A stretch of DNA of 64,000 bases from Polytrichum commune (taxonomy: Eukaryota > Streptophyta > Polytrichopsida > Polytrichales > Polytrichaceae): positions 29,512,001 through 29,576,000 of the forward strand of contig OX485804.1 in the NCBI GenBank assembly GCA_950295325.1, in the 5' to 3' direction. The notes under the pieces were generated by a model, which had not been told where the DNA came from, did no database searches, and saw only the letters and a list, made by a program, of their open reading frames with translations. This document shows positions 32,601 through 43,777 of this stretch, in pieces. Each line of letters starts with the position of its first letter. The stretch's first letter is position 1. Both the position numbers and the translations under genes were made by a program.

Positions 32601-33035
32601 GTTGACAAATCAAATCCCTTCGATCGAAGCTGTGAAATGCAGCCATGTAGTTTGATCTCAATTCTAGATAATTGCCCTCAGGCAGCAAGATTTGTTCGCT
32701 TGTGTCTGGCACTGATGGGTAGAGCATTCATTTGAGTCTCAAAATGTAACTAAGAACCTTCAGGTCTCGAACAGTGATTAATCAGTGAAATAGTGCATTC
32801 ATGGCAACACATTGTTGCCGACCTTCTTGAATTTAATTGCAGGCAAGTTGTTCTCATCTAAGGTAGAAGCACAACCTTAAACCGAGAAGTTAAGGTATTT
32901 GGCATACATCTGGTAAGTGTATGAACTGAACCAAACAAAAACAAACAAACAAAATGTCAGGGAGAAATAAAGCCATGTGTACAGAACTTATTTTATTTTA
33001 TCACCCCCAACTTTTGAAATAACTACAAGTTTTTG

Positions 33036-34830
33036 AAGTGAAATGAAATGAAATGAAATTGATTTTGAAGTCTGGGAAGCTAAAAATGCTAATGGGACTA
33101 AAAGTATATCAAGATGGTTTCAAACCAGTTAATTCTTTGGAGTGGCAGAGTGCAGTAGCCTCTGTGAGGTAGAGGCTAATGTTAACTAATTGAAAAGAAG
33201 ACTTGTGGCTCCTTGGAACTACGTTCACAAATAATGAAGACTTATCTCTAATGGGGTTGTATAGGGGACATTCCAATACGAAACAAGCCTCATTTTCAAC
33301 TACATTATAGGAGCAAAAGTGGCATAGTCTAGTATCTCTAGAGATAGGGATACTCATCCATCATTTAGTGTCAATGGCAAGTCTATAGTTCAAGATGTGG
33401 TAGGCACCAATGATCTTGCATTGTGGTGGAGTCAATGGGTTGCTTCAAGTACAATTCACATTCATATTTAAGAAAATTCTTAAGGTGGAGGTAATCTAGT
33501 TTCTTCCCATAGAGGTGGAATGAGTTCCACTCTTCAGCATAAAAAAACCTCCTTGATATCACTCTATGTTGTTTATGATGTTGTTGGGTTGTCATGGGTT
33601 CCCCAATGAGATAAGCTCCATGATGTCTTCCACATGGTTGTTGATTTGAACCAAGTGTTAAATCCTTGTTCAGTCAAGTGTTGGGATAGTGAGGTTGCTA
33701 CACTGACTAGCCAAGAGGGGGATAGGTGGGTGAGCTGTTGTTGAAAGCCCATAGTAAGCTTGAGAGTGTATAATTCTATGGGAAGTATTCTAAATTTGGC
33801 AGGTAAGATATGATAGGTAGTCAAATATAGTAACTTTGATGTGAGACATCATAAGCATCTTCATGCCCTTCTCAAAGACTTTCCAATGAGAGGTTTTCAA
33901 GTCGCCTCCCCAAATTTTGGTGCCATATATGAAACTAGGAAGCACTAAAACCTTGAATAGGTGAGATTTGAGTTCCCAACATGTGACGCCAACTACCGCT
34001 TCTTTCCTAAAAGTTCCCCATCAATGCTTTCATACCTACAAATCCTCACCTTTTACTAGATGGCTCAAACTAACGATGTGAATAAAAATCAATCCTAAGG
34101 TATTTGTATTCATGGGTTTGGTCCTTGTCTAGGTAAAATACCTTTTGGTTTAATTTCCTTTTGTTGCGGCCAAATATCATGATTTTAGTCTTAGCTAGAT
34201 TGACTTCAATGCTAGAAGAAGAGAAAACTAATATAGCTTGTGCCAAATTCTTTGTAGGCATGCGCCTAATCTAGAGAGTAGAACAACATTATCAACATAA
34301 AGAAGAATGGCAACCACTATGTTAAATAAGCACGGAGAATGCCCATCGATCTCGTCAAATATGTTTCAAGTTCATCAATATACAAGCTCAATAGTGTGGG
34401 GGAGAAGGGACATCCTTGCTTAACACCAATGTTGGACAGTACTTCATCATGTCTATCACCATTTATTCGAACTTTTGCATGGATTGCGGTGTATATGGCT
34501 TTTACAATATGTTGCAAATGAGGTGGTACCCCCAATCTTTGGAGGCATTCCCAAAGCTTGTCACGCAGGACCGTGTCGAAAGCTTTTTTGAAATCGACAA
34601 AACAAGAATAAAGACATCAACCTACAAATATCTCTTGTTCAATTAAAGTATGTAGTGTAAGGATGTGGTCCAAAGTAGATCTACCTTCCTTGAAAGCTAC
34701 TTGTTCTCTTGCCCTTTCAATTCTGCCCATGAACTAATTATTTTTTCTAAAACAAAGCCATTAATTTTGCCAAAAATTGTTCCTAGCATTATGTCCTATA
34801 ATTCCCCATGAAAACCATGTTGGCACCCAA
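33036..34830 (-). mobile_element. 5'-truncated, decayed LINE (non-LTR retrotransposon)
   Basis: Minus-strand translation runs in order through NYRTI-like sequence near 34800, CFVDFKKAFDTVLR near 34600, GVPPHLQHIVKAIY and IGVKQGCPFSPTLLSLYIDE (34535-34380), VNLAKTKIMIFG (about 34200), then a thumb region and, at 33340-33250, a Cys-rich motif CHFCS...ENEACFVLECPLYN. These are reverse transcriptase motifs and the C-terminal zinc-finger-like motif of plant LINEs. The catalytic YxDD segment lies in a damaged stretch and was not found. Frameshifts break the frame repeatedly. The endonuclease half is missing. The downstream end is close to a (TTTCA)n tract (33036-33059). Confidence 0.85.
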
Positions 34831-35480
34831 AAACGTTAGGGGGGCTGATGTTCACATAATGAACATTTTCAAAACCAACATGTACTTATTTAGAGTATGC
34901 AAGATATCGAGGGTCTTGGTTTAAGGTCATGAATTTTTGAAAAGTAATGAATTTTGGCTGTTTCAGGATTATTTCGAACAAAGTTTGTGATACTTTTGTA
35001 TCATACATTCACCTCTATATACTTACTAGAATAAGTGACTTGAAATAACAGTCTCGAACAGGGCCATATACGCTAACCAGATAAGTGAAAATGTGCCCCA
35101 AATTGCCCAAAGCTTGTTGTGAACACCATCAACAGCAGGATGATTATCAGGTAACAGACTGTGCACATCTGGTATGAAACTGATATAACGGCCAGTATGA
35201 AAATCATAGATAAGTACTTACACAAAACTGCGAATCAGAAAGCTGTCAATCCAGACCCATTGGACAGACATTTATTCATATTCCTGGATAAATCTTCGTA
35301 TCTACTTTGTAGATACTTGAAGAAATTCCTCACTGTTACAGAATTGTACAAAACGACTTCTCTCCGAAGTTATGTACAAAGCTCAGCTTCCTCAAATGTA
35401 GCTAAGAGCTTCTTCAGGTTGTTTTTACAAGGAAACTGAATGTGCCTCTACAAATTTGAGCCGCTTGCCCAGGTTCTATA
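34831..35480. other. Intergenic stretch, no gene seen
   Basis: Between the LINE 5' end and the unrecognised ORF. No feature could be supported. Confidence 0.5.
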
Positions 35481-35486
35481 CACAAT

Positions 35487-35894
35487 CTAAATGCAAACTA
35501 AATGCGTCATTGCTGGCCCATATCTACCATGAAACTTTTCGCAAACAGAGGTTTGCCCAGAAACAAAATCTTGAGCACTTAGTGATTCAAATGGCAGCAC
35601 CTCCTTGATGGCTACCATGAAGTATTGCTCACAGATCAATTTATCACTGTACTGCAATTTCCTACCCAAATTTCCAGAAGAAAAAAATTGCTTATTTATC
35701 AGCGTCCATGTGGACATCCACACCTCTTCAATTAGCTGCACACCTTTGGATGATGTTGAAAAAACACCTTTCCACCACTTTCGAGCAGCAACCAGGAAAC
35801 CGCCAAAAATCAGCCTTTCAACAGCAACTCCACATTTGAAGCCTAAACTATCAGGGAGACTCCATAGCTTTGCGTCATCGGGAATCCTGTGCAT
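35487..35894 (-). CDS. Unrecognised exon-like ORF downstream of LPA1-like gene
   Basis: An open frame of about 135 codons with normal amino-acid composition and no low complexity (RIPDDAKLWSLPDSLGF, LIFGGFLVAARKWWKG, LIEEVWMSTWTLINKQFF, RKLQYSDKLICEQYF, ending THLVCI). I do not recognise the family. A plausible acceptor (GATGCACAG|GATTCC) sits just upstream on the minus strand, so it could be the last exon of a small gene. Another minus-strand open frame at 36095-36325 could supply an earlier exon. Alternatively it lies in a long 3' UTR of the LPA1-like gene, whose stop is at 36604 on the same strand. No start codon is proven. Confidence 0.35.
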   Translation of the reverse strand: MHRIPDDAKLWSLPDSLGFKCGVAVERLIFGGFLVAARKWWKGVFSTSSKGVQLIEEVWMSTWTLINKQFFSSGNLGRKLQYSDKLICEQYFMVAIKEVLPFESLSAQDFVSGQTSVCEKFHGRYGPAMTHLVCI

Positions 35895-36603
35895 CCAGGC
35901 ACTTTACTCAATGTCTTTATGAGCACAGCATTCAACTCTCAACCTTGAGGAGGACCAGATTCCCAGATTGAAGTCTGGAACAACAACAATTCTCCTTGTA
36001 GCTACAAATTAGGATAACAAAACAAATTATTGTTGCATGTATAGAAGAGTCCATTTCCCAACAAGGATGTTTAACAAGTCCTGAGCTTAGAAGCTCAATG
36101 TGCTCTCAAGCAAAGCATAGTGTCCACAATCTCCATAACGTTGGAAGAAAAATAAGAGTGCACACCAAACAAGACACTTAACAAACATGGGTAGAAGCTA
36201 CCTACAGGACAGAACTCAATCTTGGTCAACACTGTTGCCATATCAAAATCAGCTTTTGTTCTGACGATGGCAACAGAGATGAAGAAAGGGCAAAGAAATA
36301 ATTTGCATATATTGTTTGAAGACATTTCCTTGAGTGATTATCACACTGGATCCGCAAAGTGAGGCAAAATCTGCTCTTTACTTATCTGCTTTCAATATCC
36401 TAGAGATCCATTCCAAAAATATCCAAGATTCTTACTGATCAAAGAACAAAAAAAATGAAGAAAAAGATAAAAAAATAGTAGAGCATAGAAGCTCTCTGTA
36501 CAAACACCCATTACAGAGCTGAAAAGCTCAGGGCATCGTCAGAGCCAGAGTGACCATGCGCTGTTGTTTTAACAGCGCAAGCTCTCCACATGACAGGTTT
36601 TAT

Positions 36604-39600
36604 TTACCCTCGTAATGGAATGCTTTCTTTCTTGTAAGGCATGTGGGACACACATCTCCGTAGTTGTGGTAGGGCTCTCCCAACCACTGCCTGATCGAAT
36701 GACCGTAACCTGGACAAAGTGGGCTTACCCTTGCCAAGATCAGCACCAATATGGTCAGCTGGCAGTACTGTAGGGGGAGTCACTTCATCCATGTCATATG
36801 ACCAGTATCCATCATCATGGTCAATTTCATCCATATAGTCAACATCACCTTCATCGGATCGTGCACTCTCCTCATCAACAGAGCCTTCCATCTGTACAAA
36901 CATCAGAGAGCCACCCTTCTTGTTCAATGATTCAGAACAGAGATTCCAACCATGCACAATAACACGACTCTTTTGAACTGCTACATGCAACAAAATGAGT
37001 TTGTAACAAAACACATACATAATTTTCTTCAACGGGCTCAAGCTCTGCATCACTGTTTTCTTCGTCACTATCAGCACCTTCCATGCCATCCTCAACCTCC
37101 TCCTCACTACCTGACACTTCAACTTCCTCTTTGAGCTGCAAAAAGCAACCAACAAAAAAGAAAAATAACATGAGCAGTTTTTTATCTTGATAAGTTACAG
37201 CTTGATAGGTTACTGCAGTTAACAACAGATACTAATCACGTGTTACACATCCTAAACGAAGTAGGTGCAAAGCTAAAAAAGTCCATTTTAAGTATCATCG
37301 AGTGTGACCACAAAACATGGAAATACAGAAATTTAAGGACATAAAAGGCACCACCTTAACTAACCTCTTTCTCAGGACCATCACCAGGCATGATAGCAGA
37401 TGCGGAGGATGAAGCATGCTCAAGTCGGCTTCCATCTTCCTGTCCACTAAGACTTGAGTTGCTACCATTCCCACTTGTATCCCCCTTTTCACTGTAAAAA
37501 GCACTCAGCCCCAAATTTCCAAACTGGAGATTCACAGGTTCAGCTTTTCCAACTGTCAATGGTCCATAAAGAGGTCTACTGTCTCCAAAGGCACCTGCCA
37601 CTGGCTTCCGATCCACTTGGTGTGACAGGAGAGGCCAAGCTTTAGCCACGGAACCATCATCATTCATCAGAGCCATCAGGTTTCGAGATGAACCACGGCG
37701 TTGGATTAACTGAAACATGCCTTTCGAGCCAAGTGCAGATGAGGTATGTTGGTTCTTGTACTCCTGATGGAGCACTTTGACTGTATTTGTGGCCTGGTCA
37801 AGGAGGACTTCACCATCCTCCAGGCGCCGCATGCAGCTGAAAACCGTCGCATGTATGGCTGCAACACTCTTGTCGACATTTGTGTTATTGACCTTGGGCA
37901 CTAAGTGCTTGTCAGCCCGCTTGCACAAGTATTCCTGAATGGTCCGGATGTTGCGGATATATTTCACGTATTTATTCCTCGTTGGGTCGAGGGTCATGTA
38001 TTTTGCACGCACTGCAAATCTCTCCAAGTGCTTATCCTCGTTCGATATGTACACCATGAATGGGATGATGGAAGGGTGTTTTTTCATCAGCCCCATCTGC
38101 AGAGGACACAAAACAGCTTGTAAGTATCTAGCAACTTGCAACAACTGCAATGATGCTTTCATGATCTCTCCATAAATAACAAAAATACCATCTAAAAATA
38201 ACAAAAGCAGGCGATATTTGAAATGTCCTAGATGGAACTTTACAGGATGACTCTATTGAGAATAGAACATACTCAGGAATGAAACACAAAATTGAAGTGG
38301 GGGCGGAAATCGTTACCACAAAGTTGAGACTCAGGTGCACGCCCTCAACAACAACTGACTCTTTCTTCCCTTCCCACGCAGTGATTAGCCGGTCCAGACT
38401 ATCCATCACCATCTCACTCTGTGCTTTAAAACCTTCCACAGCCATGGTCTTGGTACCCACCAAGGATTCCGCATGTTCAAGTCGTACCCTACCATCTGGC
38501 CGAAGGTTTGGTTGTTTCTCCAAGGACACATTCAGCCCTTTCTCATCAGTACCTGATCCGTTGCCTCTGTTATTTGTGAAACTCTGTGCTGTTGTTAGTG
38601 TTCCATTTGAACCCCCACTTGAGGTGTGAAGCGGAAGACTTGCTTGCTTGGCTTCCTTCTTTTTCGCCTTTGCCTCAGCCACCAACTCCAGGTCTAAACA
38701 CTCACCAGCATGGTAAGTGGAAGCCCACAACAATGGATTCTCTTTGTCACTGACAAATCCTCGCATCATGTGTCTAACTGAATCTGTTGATACCACTGTA
38801 GTCACTCCCAGCCTGCTAGCCTGCCATACATTTCATTTCCAAATGAGGACTCTCACACATGTGTAAACTTCATGAGAACATGTAGAAATTACTAATGGAT
38901 GCCTAGCTAACTCAAAGACCCTAGCACATGCATGTGCTGAGTACTTCAACAATCTATACTTGGTTGTCTACACATGCTGGATAAGGTCATCACAAAACCA
39001 TAAACTAGGATAACTCTCCTAAAGCCAAATCACCAAGTATTTAATAGGATAAGGAAGAGCATATACCAGCAGTGAAGCTAAGGTGGACTTGCCACAACCA
39101 CTTGTACCACACAAAAGAACCGTCATGGATGTCTTTCTCTCACGTATGCTGCAACCAACCATAAAATTCAGTGATGCATACAAAGCAAGGTAATGTCAAC
39201 AAAACAAAAGTTGCATGCTATCGCAGATTGTGGAATAGGTAGCAACAAATAATATCGGACACAAGTCCTACTGAGCTTAATAATTCACTCATATAAAAAG
39301 GGCAGTGTCCAGATAAAAATATACTGGCAAGAGTATATACCGACAAGCGATCATGAGATCAGCACGCTGCTTAGGACCCAAATACTGGTATTTGGCAAGT
39401 GCGTTGCACACAACATCAAGGAACTTCTCTCGGTCTACAGACACCATAGAGCGTTTTTTGAGAGGTTTCATGTTGAGGCCAGACACGTCTGCATTGTTCC
39501 TCTTCTCAGTCACTCCGTCTGCTTCAGTATCATCCTTCTTCGTAAAATCAGCCAGAGGAGCCAATCCAATTGAATGGTGGCTTTTTGATTTCTTGGGCGG

Positions 39601-39978
39601 CATCTCCTGCCTTATGACCTCAAAGACAAGTCCGCTAATCTGCCAAAAAGAAAAAAGAAAAAAGAAATCATGGTTTCAACAGACCCATTGAGGAACAAAA
39701 AGGGCAATTGGTAACACCACCACAACAGGATGACAACAAATATAAATACTTTGAACAGCAATATCTTAATTTATATTAAAACATTTTGTATTTTTTAAAG
39801 TGTAGCCATCAGATCTCAGTACCTTAAAAGCATGACGAGGTTTACAACCCATGAGTTGAAGCGTGCTCTGGAGCAGGGGCCGGGTGTAACGAGGAGAGGG
39901 AACCTTAACTTCGTTTTCCGATGCCACTCCCTCCTCATCTTGCACAACGATATACAGCAACTTTGGCCGCTCCGCCAT
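36604..39978 (-). CDS. LPA1: LPA1 / 2-phosphoglycerate-kinase-like P-loop protein
   Basis: Seven coding exons: 39823-39978, 39341-39639, 39067-39148, 38317-38820, 37365-38096, 37019-37135, 36604-36891. All introns are GT-AG and in phase, giving 725 residues, close to plant homologues. Start is [11 protein letters not shown]. Residues 1-52 carry [19 protein letters not shown]. Walker A is GTSGCGKS (166-173), split off by short introns, followed by [11 protein letters not shown] (190-200). [12 protein letters not shown] ends exon four and [20 protein letters not shown] opens exon five, continuing with [11 protein letters not shown] and [20 protein letters not shown]. The C-terminal 130 residues are acidic and disordered (exons six and seven), ending KESIPLRG. 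In rice and Arabidopsis relatives, loss lowers seed phytic acid; the enzymatic role is inferred from bacterial/archaeal 2-phosphoglycerate kinases. No defect is seen. Confidence 0.93.
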
Positions 39979-40026
39979 TGTAATGTATGAAGTTGCCTCC
40001 CCACGTGAAAGATGAAGTTGAACTAG
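39979..40026 (-). other. 5' UTR end of LPA1-like gene with leader-intron acceptor
   Basis: On the minus strand GTGGTTGCAG precedes CTAGTTCAAC at 40026, a good 3' splice site 48 nt before the start codon. A leader intron would reconcile the distance between the ATG and the GC-rich (GA)n promoter-like region at 41.2-42.3 kb. The leader exon itself was not resolved. Confidence 0.55.
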
Positions 40027-41201
40027 CTGCAACCACAGAGGACGGCCACCGATTAAAAAAGGATATTCATGGCAAACATGTTCCTGAAAGACACCTTCTG
40101 ATGGAGTCTGTCTACAGAAGGCTACCTATGTGTTCCCTGAAAACACAAGCTAACTTATCACATGGAGTGACCAAGTCTTCCTCCGGCCTCCTAATTACCC
40201 ACACAGTGCAAAGGAGGAAACAAGAAGAAAGGAAGGAATGTCATCTGAAAAGGAATAGCTAGCTGTATTTTTCCGTACCATCTCCAGAAATAAAACATTT
40301 CCCTGAAAAGGTAAACTAACAATATCTCGCCACAAAAGCAACATGCACTGACACAAGACGTGCAACAAACGAACGGGAGCACACAACCCCATGAACCGCC
40401 CCCCGGGAATTGAAGCAATGAGGAGACAGGATAACATCCCATTCAACCCGCATTTGCAAAAACCACATTGTGAAACAGATGACATGTATGAGCTACGACA
40501 GTAATTCATCATCCCTCCATGGCAATTAAGAAAGTGAGGTAAAGGAGGCGGTGGCATACTTGTTAACCACTGACAACAGAGTAAACCCGGAGCACAAACC
40601 CTTTGATGTAGTGACGAAAGCAGCTGTCATTTCTGTAAGTAGGTCCGGTGCACACCAGACGCTCATGAAATTCTTCACACCTAGAGTTTGAGCTGCATGA
40701 TTGCGTTACAAAATACCCATAAGGCCTCAAAGCGCGTGGACTTCAATTTGCTAAGATTTGTCTGGAATGTGGGTTTAAAGGTGAGGAAGAAATCCAAAAA
40801 CCTTCAGACAGAAGACTACTTATGTGATGATGATTTAAGAAGAGAAGAAAGGAGAGCTTGGAAAAAAAGGTTTTGACGCCCCAGTGCCAAATCACTTTCA
40901 CGTTGGACGCTTTTGCAAAATATTGCGAAACAAGGGAATTGGTGAGGAGAAAGAGACAGAAGCTACTTTGGTACCGGGTGGCACAAAAGTGGAAACGAAG
41001 CAATCACTCTTCATGCATGCATGCGCGCCCTGACCCAAATATAAATATATGTATGTGTGTAAGGTAAGGAGTAAGTAGTCCCGTGTGGTGAGTAGTTTCA
41101 CAACAGAAATGACGTTTGGCCTCCAGGATTCCGAAGAAGGTGAACCGACTACCTACTTCTCTACCCAGCTAGCCATAGCTACATGAAAAACAGCCCAACT
41201 G

Positions 41202-41202
<1 letters not shown>

Positions 41203-41255
<53 letters not shown>
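41203..41255 (-). repeat. (GA)n microsatellite in leader region of LPA1-like gene
   Basis: About 26 CT dinucleotides on the plus strand, i.e. (GA)n in the sense of the LPA1-like gene, followed by a TG-rich run to 41282. GA tracts are common in plant 5' UTRs and core promoters. Confidence 0.9.
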
Positions 41256-41262
<7 letters not shown>

Positions 41263-41284
41263 GTGTGTATGTGTGTGTGTGTGC

Positions 41285-42361
41285 ACTTCCACGTCCAACA
41301 GTCTTACAATCGGATCAGACCTCGCTCTGAAAACCCACAACTCGCGCCGAAAATCCCGAACCCTCACAATCAGTTCACACCCTCGGGAGGTCAAGCCCGC
41401 ACCAGATTTCACACGGGCTGCCAATCCCCGTCAACGACGAGGAGTAGGAAGGCGAAGAACAAGGCCCGCCCTTTCCCTTCAATGAGGGAAGGTGTCACGA
41501 GAAGACGAATGCTGCTGCTGCGAAACACTTGTGACGACGACGACTCGGACGACGCAATGCTGGTACCTCGCCACAACCCCACAACAAAGTTGCGTTTTTG
41601 GGATCCTCCGCCCACACTCCTTCTTCCCAAGCAAATTGCCCCGTCTCCATACACGCAGGGCACAATCTACAAATCAGGAAGGGTGCACGCCACCGCCACC
41701 TCTCCAACCGAGAACCAACAACGCAGCAATCACCCGAAAATGCGAGCCCCAACAGCAACCACAGACGCCTGCGATTCTCCCGACGGTGGACCTCCGATCT
41801 CTCTCCTTCTCCCACTTTCACCGACACACAAAAACCCCGCACCCGAGCTTCCGAAAATCCCCGCGCGCAATGCAGGAGTTCATACGAACGCCGCCAGGCA
41901 ACCAAGGAAGCAAGAGCACGTCCCTGAAATGTACCGGAACGGTAGAATGCAATGTAGCGCAATGCAGCAGGAGGAGAGGAGCAAATGGCTAGTGATGGTG
42001 ACGAGTGAGGAGCAGACAGGCAGAGAGGGATGAGAAGTTGAGAAGTTGCTTATTTCGTTCGCCCTCACGGAGACGCCTGATGACAAGAGGCCGCAGCAGC
42101 CCAGCCTCGCCCGCCTCCCTTATTTACTTTCTATGCCCAGACAGCCTCCTCAACTAATCGCGCGCAGGCGCGACTTCGGGACGCGGGCCCGACGCGGGAA
42201 CTTGGGACTCGGCTCTCGGGACACGCGCCAGTCGGGACACGGCAGTTCCACACTCGCGGTGAGCGGGGTACGAACCGGGTATCGGGAAAGGTATGGACGG
42301 GTATGTACTGGGAGTAGGTGCCAGGTTCCCGGGAGAGAAAGAGGGGGGGGGGGGATTTATA
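41285..42361 (-). promoter_or_regulatory. GC-rich promoter/leader region of LPA1-like gene with TATA motif
   Basis: GC content rises sharply between about 41290 and 42340 compared with the rest of the window. At 42355-42361 the minus strand reads TATAAAT, immediately followed by a C-tract and CTCTTTCTCTCCC pyrimidine-rich sequence. The same site reads TATAAAA on the plus strand. This would put a start site near 42325 for the LPA1-like transcript. Overlapping open frames on both strands here (e.g. 41257-42033) are low in complexity and are treated as chance. Confidence 0.5.
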
Positions 42362-42911
42362 AAAGAAACTCCTGCTCACTTCAGGTGGCATGGAGGATGC
42401 GTGCATGCAGCCAAGTGGTGAGTAAATAACTTTCTTTATTCACCTCCACAGTAGCTTAGTGATGATGTCCTCACTGTTGGTTAACTGGGCCCAAATAGCT
42501 GTTCTTACTTGTCATTTTATAATTGTTCTTCCTTACCACACTCGGCAGAGTGGGCCGTGACAACGGTTACCTGCATTTCGTTTCCCAACACCCTACGCGA
42601 GATGTTCCGTAGCGCCCACAACGGGGTAGGTGGAAATGTTGATTGTTATGTAGATCCCGGGGTTTGATGTTTCATATCATATTAACATGTGTTCAGGAGT
42701 TGGAGATCCCATATTAGTTCACTAATGCTATAATTTTAATTGGATTAGCAATAGATCTCCAGGGGAGGGAGGGGGGCAAGTTTTTACCACCCCCCCCCCC
42801 TCCCCTTGGCAGGTGTTTAGAATCCGTCACCTACCCTTGGGGGTGCAATACCTTGGTAACCTAATTGCTCTGATCTTAGCTACATTGATTATCCCGTTTA
42901 GCGATGGCGGG

Positions 42912-42968
<57 letters not shown>

Positions 42969-43556
42969 TAACTTTATTTACGCCATGAATTAGTGCCACC
43001 TAAAGATCTAAGTTTTCAGGAGCCCAAAGCGTGAAAGTGGTGGAACTCTCAAACAAGCTCTCTTCTGTTTTTTTAGTGTTAGGAGATACCTATGGACTGA
43101 GTAGCACTGATTGTAAAGAGGAAGAAGAAGAAACCTCTTTGAACTCACCCAAAAAAGTTATGCACTCTACAAACATCTTAGAGAATGCACTAATATTCTT
43201 GAAACGTCTCGTATACGAGCATGTATGCATGTATCACTCTGCACAAATTTCAATCCTTGCTAATTTGAGATTTGGAAAAATAGTGTGTGTTTTGTGAATC
43301 CGTACCACACGCATTAAATGGGATAATCAATGTAGCAGATTGGGGATTTTTTGGTCCCCCCTCTAGGCAATAGTTTGGTTACAAATCAAAAACACCCGGG
43401 CTCTATATAGGGATCGATGGTTTCACCTTCCTCAATGCTAGGTGTGGTGAACATGTACCTCGGTAACCTCGCTCTTAACAAAGGTAAAGAAAACTTAAAT
43501 GGAAATTTTTAGCTCGCCACCTACTCCTTGTAGTATATGAATTTTGAATCCGCAAG
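42362..43556. other. Intergenic stretch with simple repeats
   Basis: Contains a homopolymeric C stretch at 42789-42800, a (GA)n tract of about 49 bp at 42915-42965, and a G-run at 42342-42354 on its edge. No gene is recognised. Confidence 0.6.
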
Positions 43557-43777
43557 TACACCAAATATGATATTTAGTGTGACTTACTATTTGGATTTAA
43601 ACAGTGCTATATTTTTTTACTATTGAAATAAATTTTTATCAAGTAGAGTTGTCAATGTTCTATAATGTCCAAACTACCAATTTAACATTTGTTGGTAATA
43701 TATGAGATGTACAGTACATAGATATAGCATTGCGTAATTCCAAATAGTAAGTCACACTAAATATGATATTTAGTGTA
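43557..43777. mobile_element. Stowaway-like MITE, TA-flanked
   Basis: Ends TACACCAAATATGATATTTA and its inverse TAAATATGATATTTAGTGTA. The inverted repeat continues inward through GACTTACTATTTGGA / TCCAAATAGTAAGTC, about 38 bp. TA lies at both ends, fitting a Tc1/mariner-type target. The outer terminus matches the element at 62003-62303. Confidence 0.8.

Noticed and set aside
39979-40032. Extending the LPA1-like protein upstream of MAERPKL
   Set aside because: The upstream codons have no ATG in frame and include a good splice acceptor (TTGCAG), so they are leader sequence.
41183-42033. Long open frames up to 258 codons on the plus strand and others on minus
   Set aside because: They begin in a dinucleotide repeat, overlap each other in several frames, and have biased Pro/Ser/Thr/Arg composition. 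Better explained as GC-rich promoter/leader of the LPA1-like gene.
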